Shown one piece after another: positions 48,764-62,289 of a stretch of DNA of 64,000 bases; the first letter of the stretch is position 1; each line of letters opens with the position of its first letter. Under the pieces are notes generated by a model, which had not been told where the DNA came from, searched no databases, and saw only the letters and a program-made list of their open reading frames with translations. A program made the position numbers and the translations under genes. The stretch comes from Ceraceosorus guamensis (taxonomy: Eukaryota > Basidiomycota > Exobasidiomycetes > Ceraceosorales > Ceraceosoraceae), in the NCBI RefSeq assembly GCF_003144195.1, contig NW_020290010.1, positions 186,001 to 250,000 of the forward strand, read 5' to 3'.

Positions 48764-49395
48764 GCAATCATCCCCTCGTGCGCGCGATGTATTCGCAAGC
48801 AAGACGACTTCGAAAATCACTGAATCGAGATCATTTGCCCACTTTCAGCTCCACTGTTCAATCTGTGTGCCATTTTCGATAATTGTGTGCTTGTGTGTAG
48901 GGTCGAGAGCTTGTGATTGTCAGACTTGTGCTTCTTGGGATCTGTGCTGCTGCTTGAAGAAACGCGCAATGAGAGCATGCGTCGAGAAGTCCAGGGGCAA
49001 GCAAGACTTTGGTAATGACTAGGCAAAGGGGAGCGGCAACACTCATGTGACGGATCTGGGTAAGGACAACGGCGATGGCGATATCGAGCTAGTCGTGACG
49101 AGTTAGTGTGGGGATGTAGCATTGATGTGGGGTCGGAAAGCTTTCTCTGGGTCAAGTCTGGATTCTATTGGGTTGATATTGTGCCGCTGGATAGAAAAAA
49201 TGTTTGGATTCAGGAACAAGAGCCATCCGACTTGAGCGTGTCCGCAGTGTAGCACACCTCGCCATCCGCGTTGCGAATGTAGACGCATAGCAAGGTGCGT
49301 GTTGTATGGAGAAGAGAACAGGAGAAGAGCAATGCGTTCGGCAACACCATCGTCAGACGATGGCCATGAAAGGCGCAGGCAGGGTGCGACGTCTT
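48764..49395. other. Convergent intergenic region
   Basis: This 632 bp between the 3' ends of ELP3 and the RRM gene presumably holds both 3' UTRs. No gene, repeat or motif copy seen. Confidence 0.5.
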
Positions 49396-51894
49396 TTAAG
49401 ACTGCTGCAAATTGGTGATCCCGAGCACAGACTTTTCGTCGGGAAGAGTGTGCGGCGGCGAGCCAGTGGCATGCTCGTGTCCAACCGGGTCCAGCGTGGC
49501 GCGACGCCTGCTCGGGACGTGAGGAGGACTGTCCTGTTGCAGAGCACGTAGAGCCGAGCTGTCGAAGCCCGACATGCGAAGATGTTTGTCGTCCGGGGTC
49601 GGCGACCACACGCCTGCTCCTACGTCGTGTGCTTGCGAGGGCCAAGTCTGATTGCTGGTGATGCTCCGTCGACTGAAAGTGTTCTCTGGCGTCTGAAGAT
49701 TAGAAGCGCTCGTGGCTGTACTTCCGTAGCTCAGAGCACTCCCAGGACTTGTGGCACCAGTCTGAGTCGATTGACCGGACGGTGTCCACGGCTCCAACGT
49801 CATGCGTGATAGAGCCAGCTCAGGTGGTGGACTTTTCGCCTTGGTGTCGAGACTGTCTGATTTCGTGGTGGGCTTCAAAGAAGCCTGAAGTTGTGAAGCA
49901 GAAGCTGCATGATGATCTTGCGAAGCATGAACGTTAGACGATGGCGTCGGAACGAAAGGCTCGCCGAGGAGGTGGCTGAGACCGTTGTGCGGGGAGCCAG
50001 CGCCGAATGGCGCTTGAGTCGACGATGACATTGCGGTTCCCATCGTGCACATCTGCTCTTCCATCCAGTGCGGCATACCTTGAGATGAGGACCGGTACGC
50101 ACTTTGGCTAGGCCCATGGGGCTGTTTGAAGTGCGGAGGTCCGTATGGGAAGGGGACGCCTTGAGGGACTTGACCACGTCCGCTCATATTGATGTTCACA
50201 GCACTCGGGCTTGGCATTTTCAACGGATGGTCGTAGACTTGCAGATCATTCGGCGCTGACTGGCCGAAGCAGAGATGGCCAGACCCTGCTTTCATCCAAG
50301 GCGGCGACCAAGCGCTTGCAGGCACCGGGGTGGGCTTTCTCTTTGGCTGTGGTGAGCTGTAGGCGACGTACTCGGCCGTGAGCATCTTCCCATTGCGCAC
50401 CTTGCCATTGATGTCTTGGAAGGCCCGACGAGCAGATTCGGCATCGCAGAAGGACACCAACCCATAGCCTCTGGGAATCTGATGCTCATCAATGGCGAGA
50501 GAGCACGTACCGACGCTACCGTACGGCTCGAACGCACGTCGAAAGTCCTCGTTATCTACGATGGCCGAGGGATCCAGACCGCGTACCAGGATGGTGATGG
50601 GGTCGCGGGTCAGCGAAGTCAAGTCACTGGGAGTGCCATTGTAGTGCGCATCCAAGTAGGCCGGCGTCGCTCCAAGATAAGGGTTGCTGTGCATCATGAA
50701 CGAATTGTTGGTGGTGATGCTGTCTTGTCCACCGCTCTCTGCGGAAAAGAGACTCGAACGGCTGGACAGCGGTGTAAGAGGCGAAGGTAGGGCAGACGTA
50801 TCTCGTCCAAGATACCCGTGCGCACTTGGAGAGGTGCCACGAAGCTGAAGAGGTTCAGGGTGCCAAGATGCCCAAGACTGTTTTGAGCCCCACATCGACC
50901 GATTGTCTTCGAGCGCTCGGCGGGATCCGACGCTGGAGCGATTGCGCGAAAGATTGCACTTCATGACTTCCGACTTGTGGTCTGCTAGAGGGCCTCCGTT
51001 GCGTTGCACAAACGCATGAGATACTTCGATCGGATATCCATTCCAGACGTAGCCATTGAAGGTGTCCATCGCACGAAGTGCTTGCCATGGAGCCCCCATA
51101 TCGATGAAGCCACGTCGACGAGCCTGGCTGTCAGTGATGGCGAGAATGACGCAGTGCGTCACTAGGCCACAGTGGCCAAAGAGCTCCGCCATGCTGTCCG
51201 AGGTAGCATTGAGCGGGAGGTTGAGAACGTAGATGTTGGTGGACAAGACTTTCTCCTGGGTTTTGCCCTCATCGTTCAGCTTCGACACCTGACGATTACC
51301 AAACATGTCGGCCTGTAGCTGTTGGCCGTAGAATTGTGGGGCAAAGCTGTGAGGTCCCGTTGGTGCTAGTCTACTCTGATGTCTGTCGCGCTCGAAGAGC
51401 TCCTGGTCAGAGGGCAAGTAGAGAGCCATGTATGGTTGAGCCCCACTTGTTGAAGTCACCGGCACTCAGGTTGGGTCAGCATGGAGACGCATGCGTGAAG
51501 CCTTCACAACTACAGACGACTCACATTTCGCGTCCGAAATGAAACTGCTTGTTGACGCACAGTGAGAGGCGCATGCTCTCAAAAGTGCTGAAGGTGACGG
51601 AGACCCAATGCGCATCCGTATTTTCGGACGAGCGGGTGCCAACGATCTCGCCGAAAGGTTGTAGCAAGTAGACCACATGCTCTTCAGTGACTGCACAAGG
51701 TGTCGTGATCCGCGTCAGCAAGGTGGGGTTTTGACAAACATCGAGACGTGCCGCGCTGCCTCACCAGACATGGGCAGATTTGTCACAGCTACCGTGCGCA
51801 GGTTGGGTGGACAAGGACGCCTTCCATACGCAGGGCTGCTCCAGTCCATGACCGAACGCTGGATCATAGATCGCTTCTCGGTGATAGACAGCAT
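49396..51894 (-). CDS. RNA-binding protein with three RRMs
   Basis: Exons 51894-51765, 51690-51525 and 51445-49396 give 781 residues. RRM1 (about 38-100) crosses both introns: TVAVTNLPMS as RNP2-like strand, then VTFSTFESMRLS. RRM2 (about 168-245) has NIYVLNLPL and RRGFIDMG. RRM3 (about 379-455) has TILVRGLDPS and RGYGLVSF, a good RNP1. The rest is Ser/Pro/His-rich disordered sequence with no membrane segment. The third exon starts at the AAG acceptor at 51446-51447, the only nearby one that keeps frame. RRM spacing loosely recalls fungal developmental mRNA regulators, but I cannot name an orthologue. Function is presumed to be mRNA binding. Confidence 0.88.
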
Positions 51895-54800
51895 GACTAG
51901 AGCGAGAAGAGTTCGGCGAAAAAGGTTAGCTGGTTCAGCTTGGTGGTCGTCGTCGATTTCAGGCCTCAAAGTTGTCAAGCAGTAGTTGCGAAGGAGTCCG
52001 ATGGAGCCGGACAGCAGCAAGCAAATTGCCGAGTCCAATGCGCTGAGAGCAGCAACCGCGTTGAGTGGTCGAAAGGCTCCTGGTGTCGACAGAATTTGCG
52101 TGTGTGATTGACGAGGGAGAAAGAGATTAGATCGAAGGCCTCTCTTCTTGTACCTTGTCGACGCTTTTGATTCGCGATGTCAGATGAGAGCACCAAAAAG
52201 CGGGGGTTGGTGTCTATCAGCACGAGTGAGTGAGGAAAGCTTCCGAGAGGTTGCGTCCATCCAAGGACCAGCCAGAAAGCTCTTTCGTCCTATGCAAAAG
52301 CGTCGCTGCTTGGTCGAGCGGAGCTGCACTGCGCCTGGCCAAGGCTGTGTTCAGGCGATTACTTTACCCACGCTTGAGCGCCTATACCGGTCGAGAAGCC
52401 AGGCGACCGTTGTGCCATGCATGCGGTGAAGTACGAAGTATTGATCGCGAATGGTAGGATGCCCCCGAGGATGGGAAGTCGTGGAGGGGTTGAGACTTCC
52501 TCGTAAGATCAGACTTTAGGGGCTGAGACTTGTAATCGTGAATAGGAAGCTAAAAGGAAGGTGCAGGGTTGCGATTTCTGACTCACCTTGCAGAGCAAGC
52601 GGTGGATTGCGCTTGACCTCGCGTGGGCAGGCAGCAGAGCTCTGCTGCTGTTCACTCTGATGTGGGAGTCGCTTTGCTTGTGTTCCATATACCGGAGATT
52701 GCCCTTTGATGGCGAGGGTGGGGCGAACGGGCCCGTGTCCGTGTCCGTGCTTCAAATTCTCGATTGAGTTGAGGCGGCAGCCAAGGCAATTCGACTGACG
52801 ACTGCTGCATGGCTTGGGTGGGAGGACCGAGCCTATCTTGGGCAGGTGGTGCATGCGGCGCAGCGGCTCGCAACACCTCCCTACGCCCTCGAGCTCATAC
52901 TCGCCAGCAAGTACGACATCTTCAAACCATGATCTGGTCCCAGAAAGGCCCGTCCGATCATGCGGCGCTGGCAGACCTGATCTGTTCGAGCTCTCCAATA
53001 GGGAGGGATGCATCGTGCAAGCGTGAGAAGCCTGTTGGTGTGAACGCCGCGCAGCTATCCCGCTGCTGACAGTCCACCGAGAATTTAGACCACGCAACCG
53101 ACATCAGCACGAGAAGCGCGTGGCTACACATATGCAACAGCAAGCTTTGTCCGACTGTGGAACGCGCCAGTAAGCTTCACGCACGCATCAGCATCATGCA
53201 GACGCGGCTTTGAGCGCAACCTTACCATGTGTTCCTTGCTGTCGTTAGCGCCGTTTCGACTGAACGCTTTCTCCGCGACGAGTCAGGTGCGCCCACCCGT
53301 GCTTCAGATTGATGAGCGTCCACTTTGATCTTTTCTGAACCCGTGTCTCGAGGCCAAGTAGGCGCCAGCAGGAGGCATGCTGGACTGTAGTGACAAGTTA
53401 CAGTAATTCGTGAGTGTGTAGTGTTGCGTGAGTGTATTCATGATTCGTGATTGCTGAGCAAGCCAGAGCGCGTGAGCAGCATGCTTAATACACACTAGGT
53501 TCTGCGACGACAAGCTTTCGCATGATCTAGCGCACGTCAAGTCTTACATATCGTAACGTCGCTCACAGGCTTACCGACCGGCGCACAAGCAGAGCTGTGT
53601 GCAGCAATTCTGGAGTGGGATGCCTGCATGGTCCTGAGAATCAAGAATGTGAGTCAGGAGAGCTAGAAGCAGTTGAAATGCGCGCCATTCATTTCATTCG
53701 ATGAGCTGGCTTCCAGACCACTCGGTGGGGCGATCCCATGCAGCTTCACGCAGAGGTGCCTTGCTATGCTATTCACTGAGGAGGATTGATGCTCGCAGGA
53801 TCAGAACGAACCACGATCCCAGCACTCCAGTAGTGCATAGGCGGGTGCGTTCGGCAGAGTGAGAGCGGGGAATCCACGTGCTCCACACTCGTGACTCGAT
53901 GGATGCACTCATAGTTCTTGACTCACACTCAGACCCACAACATTTCAAGTGTTCGAAACTTGGGCCAAGGCACCCCATCGAACGCAAAAGAGGCGCCGCC
54001 GAAATCCGAGCTTCCGAGCAAGGGGTGGGTGGGGGCTCATTCCGCGCCTCTGCCTGATAGCGTCTCTATGGATCTAATCAGAGCGCTTTGGCGTCGGATT
54101 GATGGATCAAACATGGCCTGGTAGACTTTGCTCCGGCTAGCAGCTGTGTGTCTTGACTGATGGGGACTGGCTCAGGTGGAGTAAGCATCGTCTAATGGGA
54201 CTCGGTCAAACACCGCCACTCCTTCTCGTGGAATCGGTTCCGCGGCTAAGCACGCCACTGCCCGCTTTGCTGAGGCGCAGATGCGGCGCCTACGTCCGCT
54301 GCACCAAAGGAGAGATGCGCTATTCCTCCGCTGTGTCTTGATTCTGCCAGGTGCTCGATCGAGAAAACCTGCTGATGAGACTCACAACAATCGCGACTTC
54401 AAAGACTCATCTGCGTGGGCGTCCTCCTCATCATTATTGTGACGGCGGTGTGGGAAACGACTGCTGTTCGTGTTGCGCTAGCGCGTTTCTGCATTAGCTT
54501 GCATGCGGGCATGAGCGGGCCGAAGCTGCTGTCGCAGCCATCGGGCATCGCTGCAGCCAAATTTTGAGGACACCTAGCTCTTTTGCCTCCAGGCTGAGCG
54601 GGGTTCTGCTGTCAGCAGCTGTGAGCCCCTGCAGCGCAACCTTCGTGTCTGCTGCATGATATGGTCCTTTTGCCTAACAGTTTGGGCGTGCAGTCAGAAG
54701 AGTAGTTGTGAGCTGTCGGCGGCGATGTTGAGTAGTTCTGACCCACGACTGGTGGTTCACCGGCGGTGTCCATGAAGCGAGTATCTGAATCAGTGAATGA

Positions 54801-56646
54801 CTCCACGACTCTGCACATCGTCACTCTGACTCTTTGACTTTTTGCCCCTGCGACGGCGGCTTTGTCACGCACTACAACAACAACAGCTTCATCTATCACC
54901 TGCATCGCGAAAATTTGTGTCTGTGTCGGCTCGGTGGAGCCATTTCGAAGCCGATTCTTGGCATCCTCAATCCGTAATCGGCTACAGACTCATTGTACAT
55001 GACGAAAGAAGCGATTCGTGATTGACAGCTCAAAGTCGGCGTACTTGCGTAGTAGCCCTTTGACAAAGGCTGGACATAGGCGGGGTGCCGCGTCCGATCG
55101 AGTGCGGTGTTGTGCAGCCTGGAGCGCTGAACTTAGATTCACATCATTATTGCTGCTCATGGCTGCCAGCTCGGGCTGAGACGCGGAGCCGCGTCTCGAC
55201 TCTCGCGGCGCAAGCTGAATCAGACTCTGGTGAAACGCGCGTCAATGGTGAATGCTCAAGAAATTGGCAGGATCCATCAAGTTGCGTTCGCGCTGTGGGA
55301 CCCGCGGGCATCGGTCCGTCATATATACAATCGTGAATGGTAAACTGAAATCGAGTGAAGCTGTGCATCAATCAGTGAGTCAAAGTGTAAGTGCAGAGGG
55401 GTGAGGCTGTTGCTGCGCACCATTCATCCACCTTTACCGATCATAGCGCCAGCAGCTGTAGGGGATTGAATGAGTTGCAGACGTGGACATGGCGTACGTA
55501 CGCGCACCAGCATGTGACGGACTTTGATGCGTCTAAGAGCCGCGGGAAAACCAGGGCTCGCTATCGGACGCGGCTTGTGCCACATCAAACACCCAATCGC
55601 AAACACAATCATCCGGTGCTGTCTCAGCTAAGTCAAGATCGAGCTAGCTGCGCGTATCGATCGCAATCTGAGCTGACACGCTGCGAGCTGAGCTGAGCAA
55701 ACCTCCCGCCTAGCCCTGGTCATCTTGCGAAGACAAAATAAGATGTAGGAGCATGATGAGCGAGTGACATGCAGGATCACGAGGACATACGCGGCGGGCC
55801 GCTCGAACCTTGAAAGCTGGAGCAGCGCATGCACCTTGCAAGGCTCGAAGAGGGGAGCACAACGGTCACCCAGCATCTCACTCACGGGCCGTCTCAGCCA
55901 CGTAGATAGCCAAGAAAAAGTGTCTGGTATACTCATATGAGACTGAAACGTCTCGTCATGGCCCAGCCCAGTCTTCTAGCGCTTCTTCCCGGCCGACACT
56001 CGTGGGGTGACCTTCAATCACAATAGGAAATCTGCTGAGATGCAAAGATGAGACTTTGTAGCAACGATTCTGCACCGTCTACGCCATCCACGATTGTTCA
56101 AGAAGTCCAATTCAAGATTCAACGGACATCGAGGTGAGGAGTCAAGTCAAATTAAATTCACGATTGAATTTGAGTCAAGAGTCAAAAGCGAGATCTGAGT
56201 GAGTCACGTGTGGGACTACGTGCCGCGTTCGACGCGCCGAGCAGCTCATCATCATCTTAGCGTATCGGATGCGTGCTGGGTCGGTCCGTCAAGGTTCGCG
56301 GCAGTCGAAGCCACCGTAAATGAGTCAGTTGTGAGTAGCGCATGCTGTGCTGGGGCAACGGTTCAATCGTTTCCATTATCACGCTAACACGAATCGCTCG
56401 TGGGATTCGGCGCTCATTTCAAGCTCACCTCCGACTTACCCTCATATTCCTGCACAAAGGGTGATCACATGCCAAAAGGGCCGCGGGCGCCGTTTGGTAT
56501 TTCACTGCTGTCTCGGCATGCCTTGCTTTCCAGCAGTCAGCTCTAGTCGATCGGCTCGAGTGTCTTCGACGAAGCTCCTTAGCTCCTCCAACCAACGACA
56601 AAGGACGATGTTTCACGGGCAGGCGCCACAGCGATAGCGACGACAG
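51895..56646. other. 4.7-kb gap, no supported gene
   Basis: The longest gap in the window. I examined open frames on both strands (largest 52516-53097 minus, 193 codons) and found none with domain, signal or composition support. It contains motif copies at 52534-52542, 53444-53452, 55015-55023, 55329-55337 and 56158-56166, more than any other gap. No transposon ends or terminal repeats were seen. It serves as the upstream region of both flanking divergent genes. Confidence 0.5.
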
Positions 56647-59600
56647 ATGGCGACGACAAGTGACTCAGCGAGCCTTCCCCAGGCGAGTGACGAACACTCG
56701 CTTGAAGGACTGCCATCTCAGACGCAAGATGGAAGCGCAACCCCCGATGCTATGGAGCTCGCTCGGGTATCATCAGAAGATGAGCTTATCTCACGGGCGT
56801 GTACAGTGACGGACGACCTGACCAACCCGTCCACCAGAACCTCCTCTGCGTTGCAGCACAGCGGAAGCCCTGCTTGGCGGGATGAAGGTGCCACGGTCGT
56901 GGCAGCACAGACTGGCGCTGGCGATGATGTGGCGAACAGCGCGGAAATGCCATCACCCCTAGAGGAAGAGCCTAGCCAGCAGCTCAGTAGCGAGGATGTG
57001 ATCGAGCTCAATAAGTTCAATGAGGGAAAGGTGCGCATCTAAGACAAGATTTGCGGAGCATCAAAGTTCATTGAGCTTACGACTTTAGCCTCTCTCGCCA
57101 GTCCCGCATCGAGGAGTTCTTGCAAGTAAGTGGCTCGGCGATTGAGCGGTGCGTGCTGTGCTAAGCCTCGACTTCGATGAACTCTCATTCCAGATTTTGG
57201 ACCAGCGACCGAAGCTCGAACCTCTTGCAGATTGCAAAGAAGCGGGCAACAGGCCATCGGATGAGATCTGGCCAGATTTGGATGCGAGGATAGCGGAGAC
57301 GGAAAGCTGGATCGACGAGGTGGAGCGCATAGAGGAGGAGGCTACCGCTTGGAATGCGGCTGATGTTGAGCGCTTAAGGCGCGTCTCTAAAGGTGAGTCG
57401 GCTCACGGATGCCAGCAAGCGTTCTTTGTCTAAGTCAGAGCAGACCAGAGGCTAGTGTCATCAGTGCCCGCCTTCGTGAAACCAAGTGTTGACCCGCGCA
57501 AACCGGTCTCTGGCGGCCTTCCCTTTTCAGAGGCTTCCGAGCGGCACATGTCTCCTCAGGATGCTGATCTGGTGGAGCTGGCTCTTGAAACGCTTGTCGC
57601 CCTCGACAAGCTGCTTCACCTGTGTGGCTTCAGGCGAGATCAGCTGGAGCTGCTCCGGGCTCGCCTCGAATGGGAAAGCCACCGACGGCATTGCTGGGAC
57701 GTCTATCGTACACTTCTTGCGGATGTCGATGAGTTCGTCACAGCGCGAGCAAGATGGACTACGGAGGTCTATCTGCACGGAGTGGGGCGCAATCCCGACT
57801 CCAATGCCAGCTCGTTTGACAGTGACCGATTGAGTCCGGAAACACCGCTCCGATCGCCACTGCGAGAGCGAAGCTCCGCCTCTCGGCAACGAGTCTCTGC
57901 GCGCTTAGATGCAGACAGCCAGAAGCTTGCACATCGCATCAACGCCTTTGCCAAGGCAACTGGAGAATGTGGGGACGTGCTGGACGGAGTCATGGAGTGT
58001 CATAAGCTACCTGACGAGTTCCTAGACGAGCAGGACCGTCTTGAAAACTTGACATCCAGCATGGCCGCAAGATCAGAGCTCCTCGACCAACTCGTGCGCC
58101 AATGGCATCAGTCGGACAGCGCGTACTCGACTCTGCAGACGCTGGCGGCGGACGCTCAGCGCACCACGGCCAAGCTACGAGACGAGGAGCAGGGCGTGCC
58201 CGACAGCCAAAGAGCGCAAGACTTCAGCGGTCAGATCGCAAGCTTCTGCCAACGTCTCGAAACGTTGATAGGCCCTGAACAAGCTAGCTCGGTCAATCTT
58301 GCGACGCCATTAGGCGCACAACCATCTCTCCGAAGGCATCTGAGACCTGTGCAGCCCCAGGAACAGATCTATGCTGACCAAGCTGAGCACACCCGTGCTC
58401 TTGAAGATGCGCTTTCACTTGAAATGCACAAGACAGTCACCGCTGTTCGAGAGGCCAAATCAGCGCTTGAGCGACACTTTCGGGCTCTACGCGCTCTCCA
58501 ACTCATCCAGCGGCTCGTCGCGTCGCTCGACTCTTTGACCAACCAATGTCGCGCCGTAGCAGAGCAGGCAACTTCTGGCTTCGAAGTCGAGTCTCCTTCG
58601 ACAGGCGCTGACACAAGTGCGCAACGGTCGCTCGCAAATCCGGGCTCAAAGCCGGATTTGACATTACTTGAGGCTCTCAAAGCACCTGCGCACGACGTGT
58701 ATCTCAGCCGGCTGCCTGGCCTGAGACCCACCTTAGCCGGTTTGGTCGTCAAGGGCGCCGACTTGCGCAAGGAGATCGACGCTGCCACCCTTGAAGCGGT
58801 CAAAGCAGGGCTTATTCCCTCTGCATTTCGCAGACAGCTCGACAAAAGTCTGGCAAACTTTGAGCAAGTCAAGAGAGATACCGATGCCGCTATTGAAGAC
58901 GGATCTGAGGTCGTCGTGATGCTCAAGCAGCTTCGCACGGCGGATCAGCTCATCGATGCGGTACAAAAAAATGCTGCAGCACTACTTCAAAGAGTCAACG
59001 AGGATTGCATCAAGGTGGCTGAAGCGTACCCGTGGCGATCCGTCAACTCCACCGATGCCCTCAGGGATTTGCGCGCTTCTCTTCAGGTGGCCCGCGAGCG
59101 CATGACCGAGACCCGCCAAGCTCGCGCTGCGTCGGAGCGCGCTCTGCAGCTGGCAGCTGGCCTCGCGAAGGCCAATGAAGCTTCTTCAATTCAGCGGCAT
59201 CTGGTTGATTCGAGCTTCGAGGCAGATCGGCGCGTTTCACAGGCAGAAGCTGCTTTGCGATGGCTCGAAGTCAGTCTGGATCAGCTCGGCGCCGTTGTTG
59301 ACTTACGCTCGACTTTCGAAGAAGCCACAGCTCAAGGACATCAGGTAGCCGAGCTGATTTCGCAGCACGCAGGCCAGAGCGTTGCAACGCTGGCAAGCTC
59401 GGTCGCTACGTTTTCCCAGCAGGCGTTGTCCGTGCCTATGACTGGAGATGCGCCGACAGTTCTCTTCGAGCCCGTCGTATGCGCTGACCCCTCCTTCCGT
59501 TCTGTTGACGAGGAGGTTCGAAAACACGTCAATGGATGGAGCACAGAGCTCGAGACTCTGAAGGAGAGGGTCGAAAGTCTTGCACGACAACGCCAGGTCC

Positions 59601-62056
59601 GTCTGGACGAAGAGCGCTCGTCGCAGCAAAAACGTAACGATGCCCTAGATGCCGTTGCCAATGCATCGACCGCCGTCGATGGACTGGTGAAGCACGTGAA
59701 AGCTGAGCTAGCGAAACATGAGGACGAGATGAAGGCGACTGCAGCTGGACAGGATCCGCGTCAACTTCATCGGCTACATCAGCTGCAAGAGACGGTAGCT
59801 TCTTGGACGCAAGCATCTACGAGCAGACTGCACGTTGCCATTGCCTCACTGACGGACGCTTGTGACGAAGCTGCCCGCCTAGGCTGCACTGAGAGCACTC
59901 TCATGCAGCATCAGCAGCTGACTGCTGATGCTCGCTCACATGTAGCGCAGCTTGAAGCTCAATTTGCAAGTCTCGTGGCAGCAATCAACCAAAGCATCGA
60001 GTCTTGCAGCAGGTTTGCCACAGAGGAGGCGCCCCCGGCAACCGATGGTCTCGAATTTCCAGTCTCTTTAGACCCAAGCTCGGATGACCTCGAAAGCTCG
60101 TCCTCGAGTCGGCTCGAAGACAACGCGCACACGAAGCAGCAGGGCGCTTCTGAAATGCCACAGGTTGAGCTCGCTCTCACCGAATCTGTATCTGACGGCA
60201 CAGGCGCTGAGGTTGATGTCGGCGATGTCAGCATCGATGTATTCGGACCGAAGAGTGTCCTCTCGACCAAATCCTCTGACGCTCCAACAGCACCTCGTGG
60301 CAGAGAGCTGGATACTGTTCAAGACCTGGTCGGACGCCTTGAGGCAGAAGACAAGGTGTTTGTTCAAACTCTCCCGGACGGCTCCCTTCAGAAGCGGCAG
60401 TTACTGCGGCTGCCAACCACATCTGATGACGAGCAAGCCCAAGCGCAGATGCGCCGCCACGAAGAGGAAGTCTACGCAGCCTCATCGAGCCTATCGCCCT
60501 CGAGTTCTCAGAGCACCGAGCTCGCGCACGCTCTTGCAAAACGGCAAGGCCGACTGAGAAGGCACTCCCGCCTCTCGCGTTTCGGCGACCTCGCATCACA
60601 ACTGGAGAACCAGCTCGGAGAGCTAGTAGAGCTTTTGGACAGCCTTGATGCCGATGCAGAAGACGACCACAGATCGCAATCACGACAAGGCGAGCGCAAT
60701 CTGGCCCAGAGCAAGTCCGCCGGCACAGTCGTCGTGAACGAACGGCTAGAGGGAGCACAGACGCTACTTGCTGAGACAAGTATCGCTGCAGATCACGTTC
60801 TTGATGATGTGCGGGTCAAGAACACGTTGGCGAATGTCAACGCCCTACACCGAGAAACTCGGGCGATGGCCGACGAAATACTAGGCGATCCCGAGCTGCG
60901 TCGCCTTCAACGCCAGCGTGAAAGCGTAGTGCCCTCGCCAGCGTTCTCGCTGAGTTCGGCTTCATCGACGGAAGTCTCATCGGCGGAATATGAGGCCTTG
61001 TCTGATGGCAGGGACTCTCCACACGATGCGATGGGGTTCAGACCGCCATCAAGGGAGGCGTCCCCTGCTCCTGTGAGGCGTAAAGCGCAACTCCCTTCAC
61101 AGTCTATCCGTACCTTGTCAGCTGCAGCTGCCACCGATCTGATTTCGGCTTCGCGACGCACGGTCTCGGAAGGTAGCCCGCTAGTCAGGCCAATCAGTCG
61201 AACGTCGAGCGCGGCTCGAAGGAGCGGCATTCCTAGATCACCCCGGAAACGGCTGCCGTCCGAGGTGAATCCCGCGACGACAGAGCAGACGACAGCGGGT
61301 CCGGAAAAACCAGGTGCTCTGGGACATCTCAGATTGCCGAGCGCCCTGTCGACACCGGTGGGCAGCAAGTTGCCAGTGCGCACGCCAAGCCGTGCCACTT
61401 CCATCTCTTCGGTTAAAGTGTCGTCACGCAGAGGTTCGAGACATCCTAATCGGTATCGACCCAACGTCAACAACAAGCTTGACGTTGCCGTGTCTCGAAT
61501 CGTGAATCAGCTGCCTCAGCCGATTCAGATTGCGCACGCTGCTACCGCGCCGGACGCTGCACCACGGGACGCATGGAAAGACGATAGCGGGAGATACTGG
61601 GTAGGATCACGCAATCCAAGACTGTGCTTCTGCCGCTTTCTGCGAAGTCGTATCGTCATGGTTCGGATTGGAGGTGGCTGGCAAGAACTCGGGAGGTGAG
61701 CGTCCCAGATTGTAGCGCAAACGTCTGCAGTCATTGACCTAGCTTGCTTCTTACAATCCGTCCCAGATATATCGAGCACCACTACACCGACTTGATGGCC
61801 GAGGGCGCCACATCTGCAGTCTCGCCTTCTGCCAGCGACTTGCCCTGGATCAAGGGAGGTGATGTGCTGACGGCGACACCTACCCATCTAAAGAGGTCCA
61901 CCATCGCAGAGCTCCACGATTCAGCAAGTGCAGCGAATGTGTCCCCACAAGAGGTCGCCAGCATCGTCCTGACACCTGCTGAAGGCCGTCGCCTACCGTC
62001 GGGGTCGTATGAGCGGGTCAGAACTCCTTCTTCGAGCTCGAGAAGGAGCGTGACAC

Positions 62057-62088
<32 letters not shown>

Positions 62089-62289
62089 GATGACACGCCC
62101 ACGATGCTGGCGCGACGCCGGGTGGAATCCGTTTCCATCTCTCGCCCTTCGCACTTGTCTGTCGGAGCAGCGCAACGTCGAAAGTCGAGCACGTTGCTTG
62201 TGGATGCGAAGATGGCGCGCAGCTATGGACCTACTGGTACACTGCTGAATCTCTCCGACGTCGCCGCCCGTCATCCACCGAATGCTTGA
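56647..62289 (+). CDS. Spectrin-like GAS2-domain microtubule protein with SxIP motif (Kar9/spectraplakin-like)
   Basis: Likely links microtubule plus ends to other structures. Five exons (56647-57030, 57102-57125, 57194-57392, 57465-61695, 61767-62289) give 1786 residues; exon 2 is 24 nt. Residues of about 130-1100 are continuous amphipathic helix, Arg/Glu/Ala/Leu-rich, like spectrin repeats. A GAS2/GAR domain lies near 1525-1625 (NKLDVAVSRIVN, RYWVG, PRLCFCRFLRS, VMVRIGGGWQEL), with its end carried by exon 5; such domains bind microtubules. Upstream, in a basic Ser-rich stretch, is SGIP at 61223-61234, an SxIP motif that EB1 proteins (Bim1/Mal3) bind. A Gly run sits in the tail. Domain calls are strong; kinship to Kar9 is inference from layout. 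Confidence 0.9.

Noticed and set aside
52516-53097. 193-codon minus-strand frame upstream of the RRM gene
   Set aside because: Biased composition, no domain, and other frames are equally open. It may be leader or promoter sequence.
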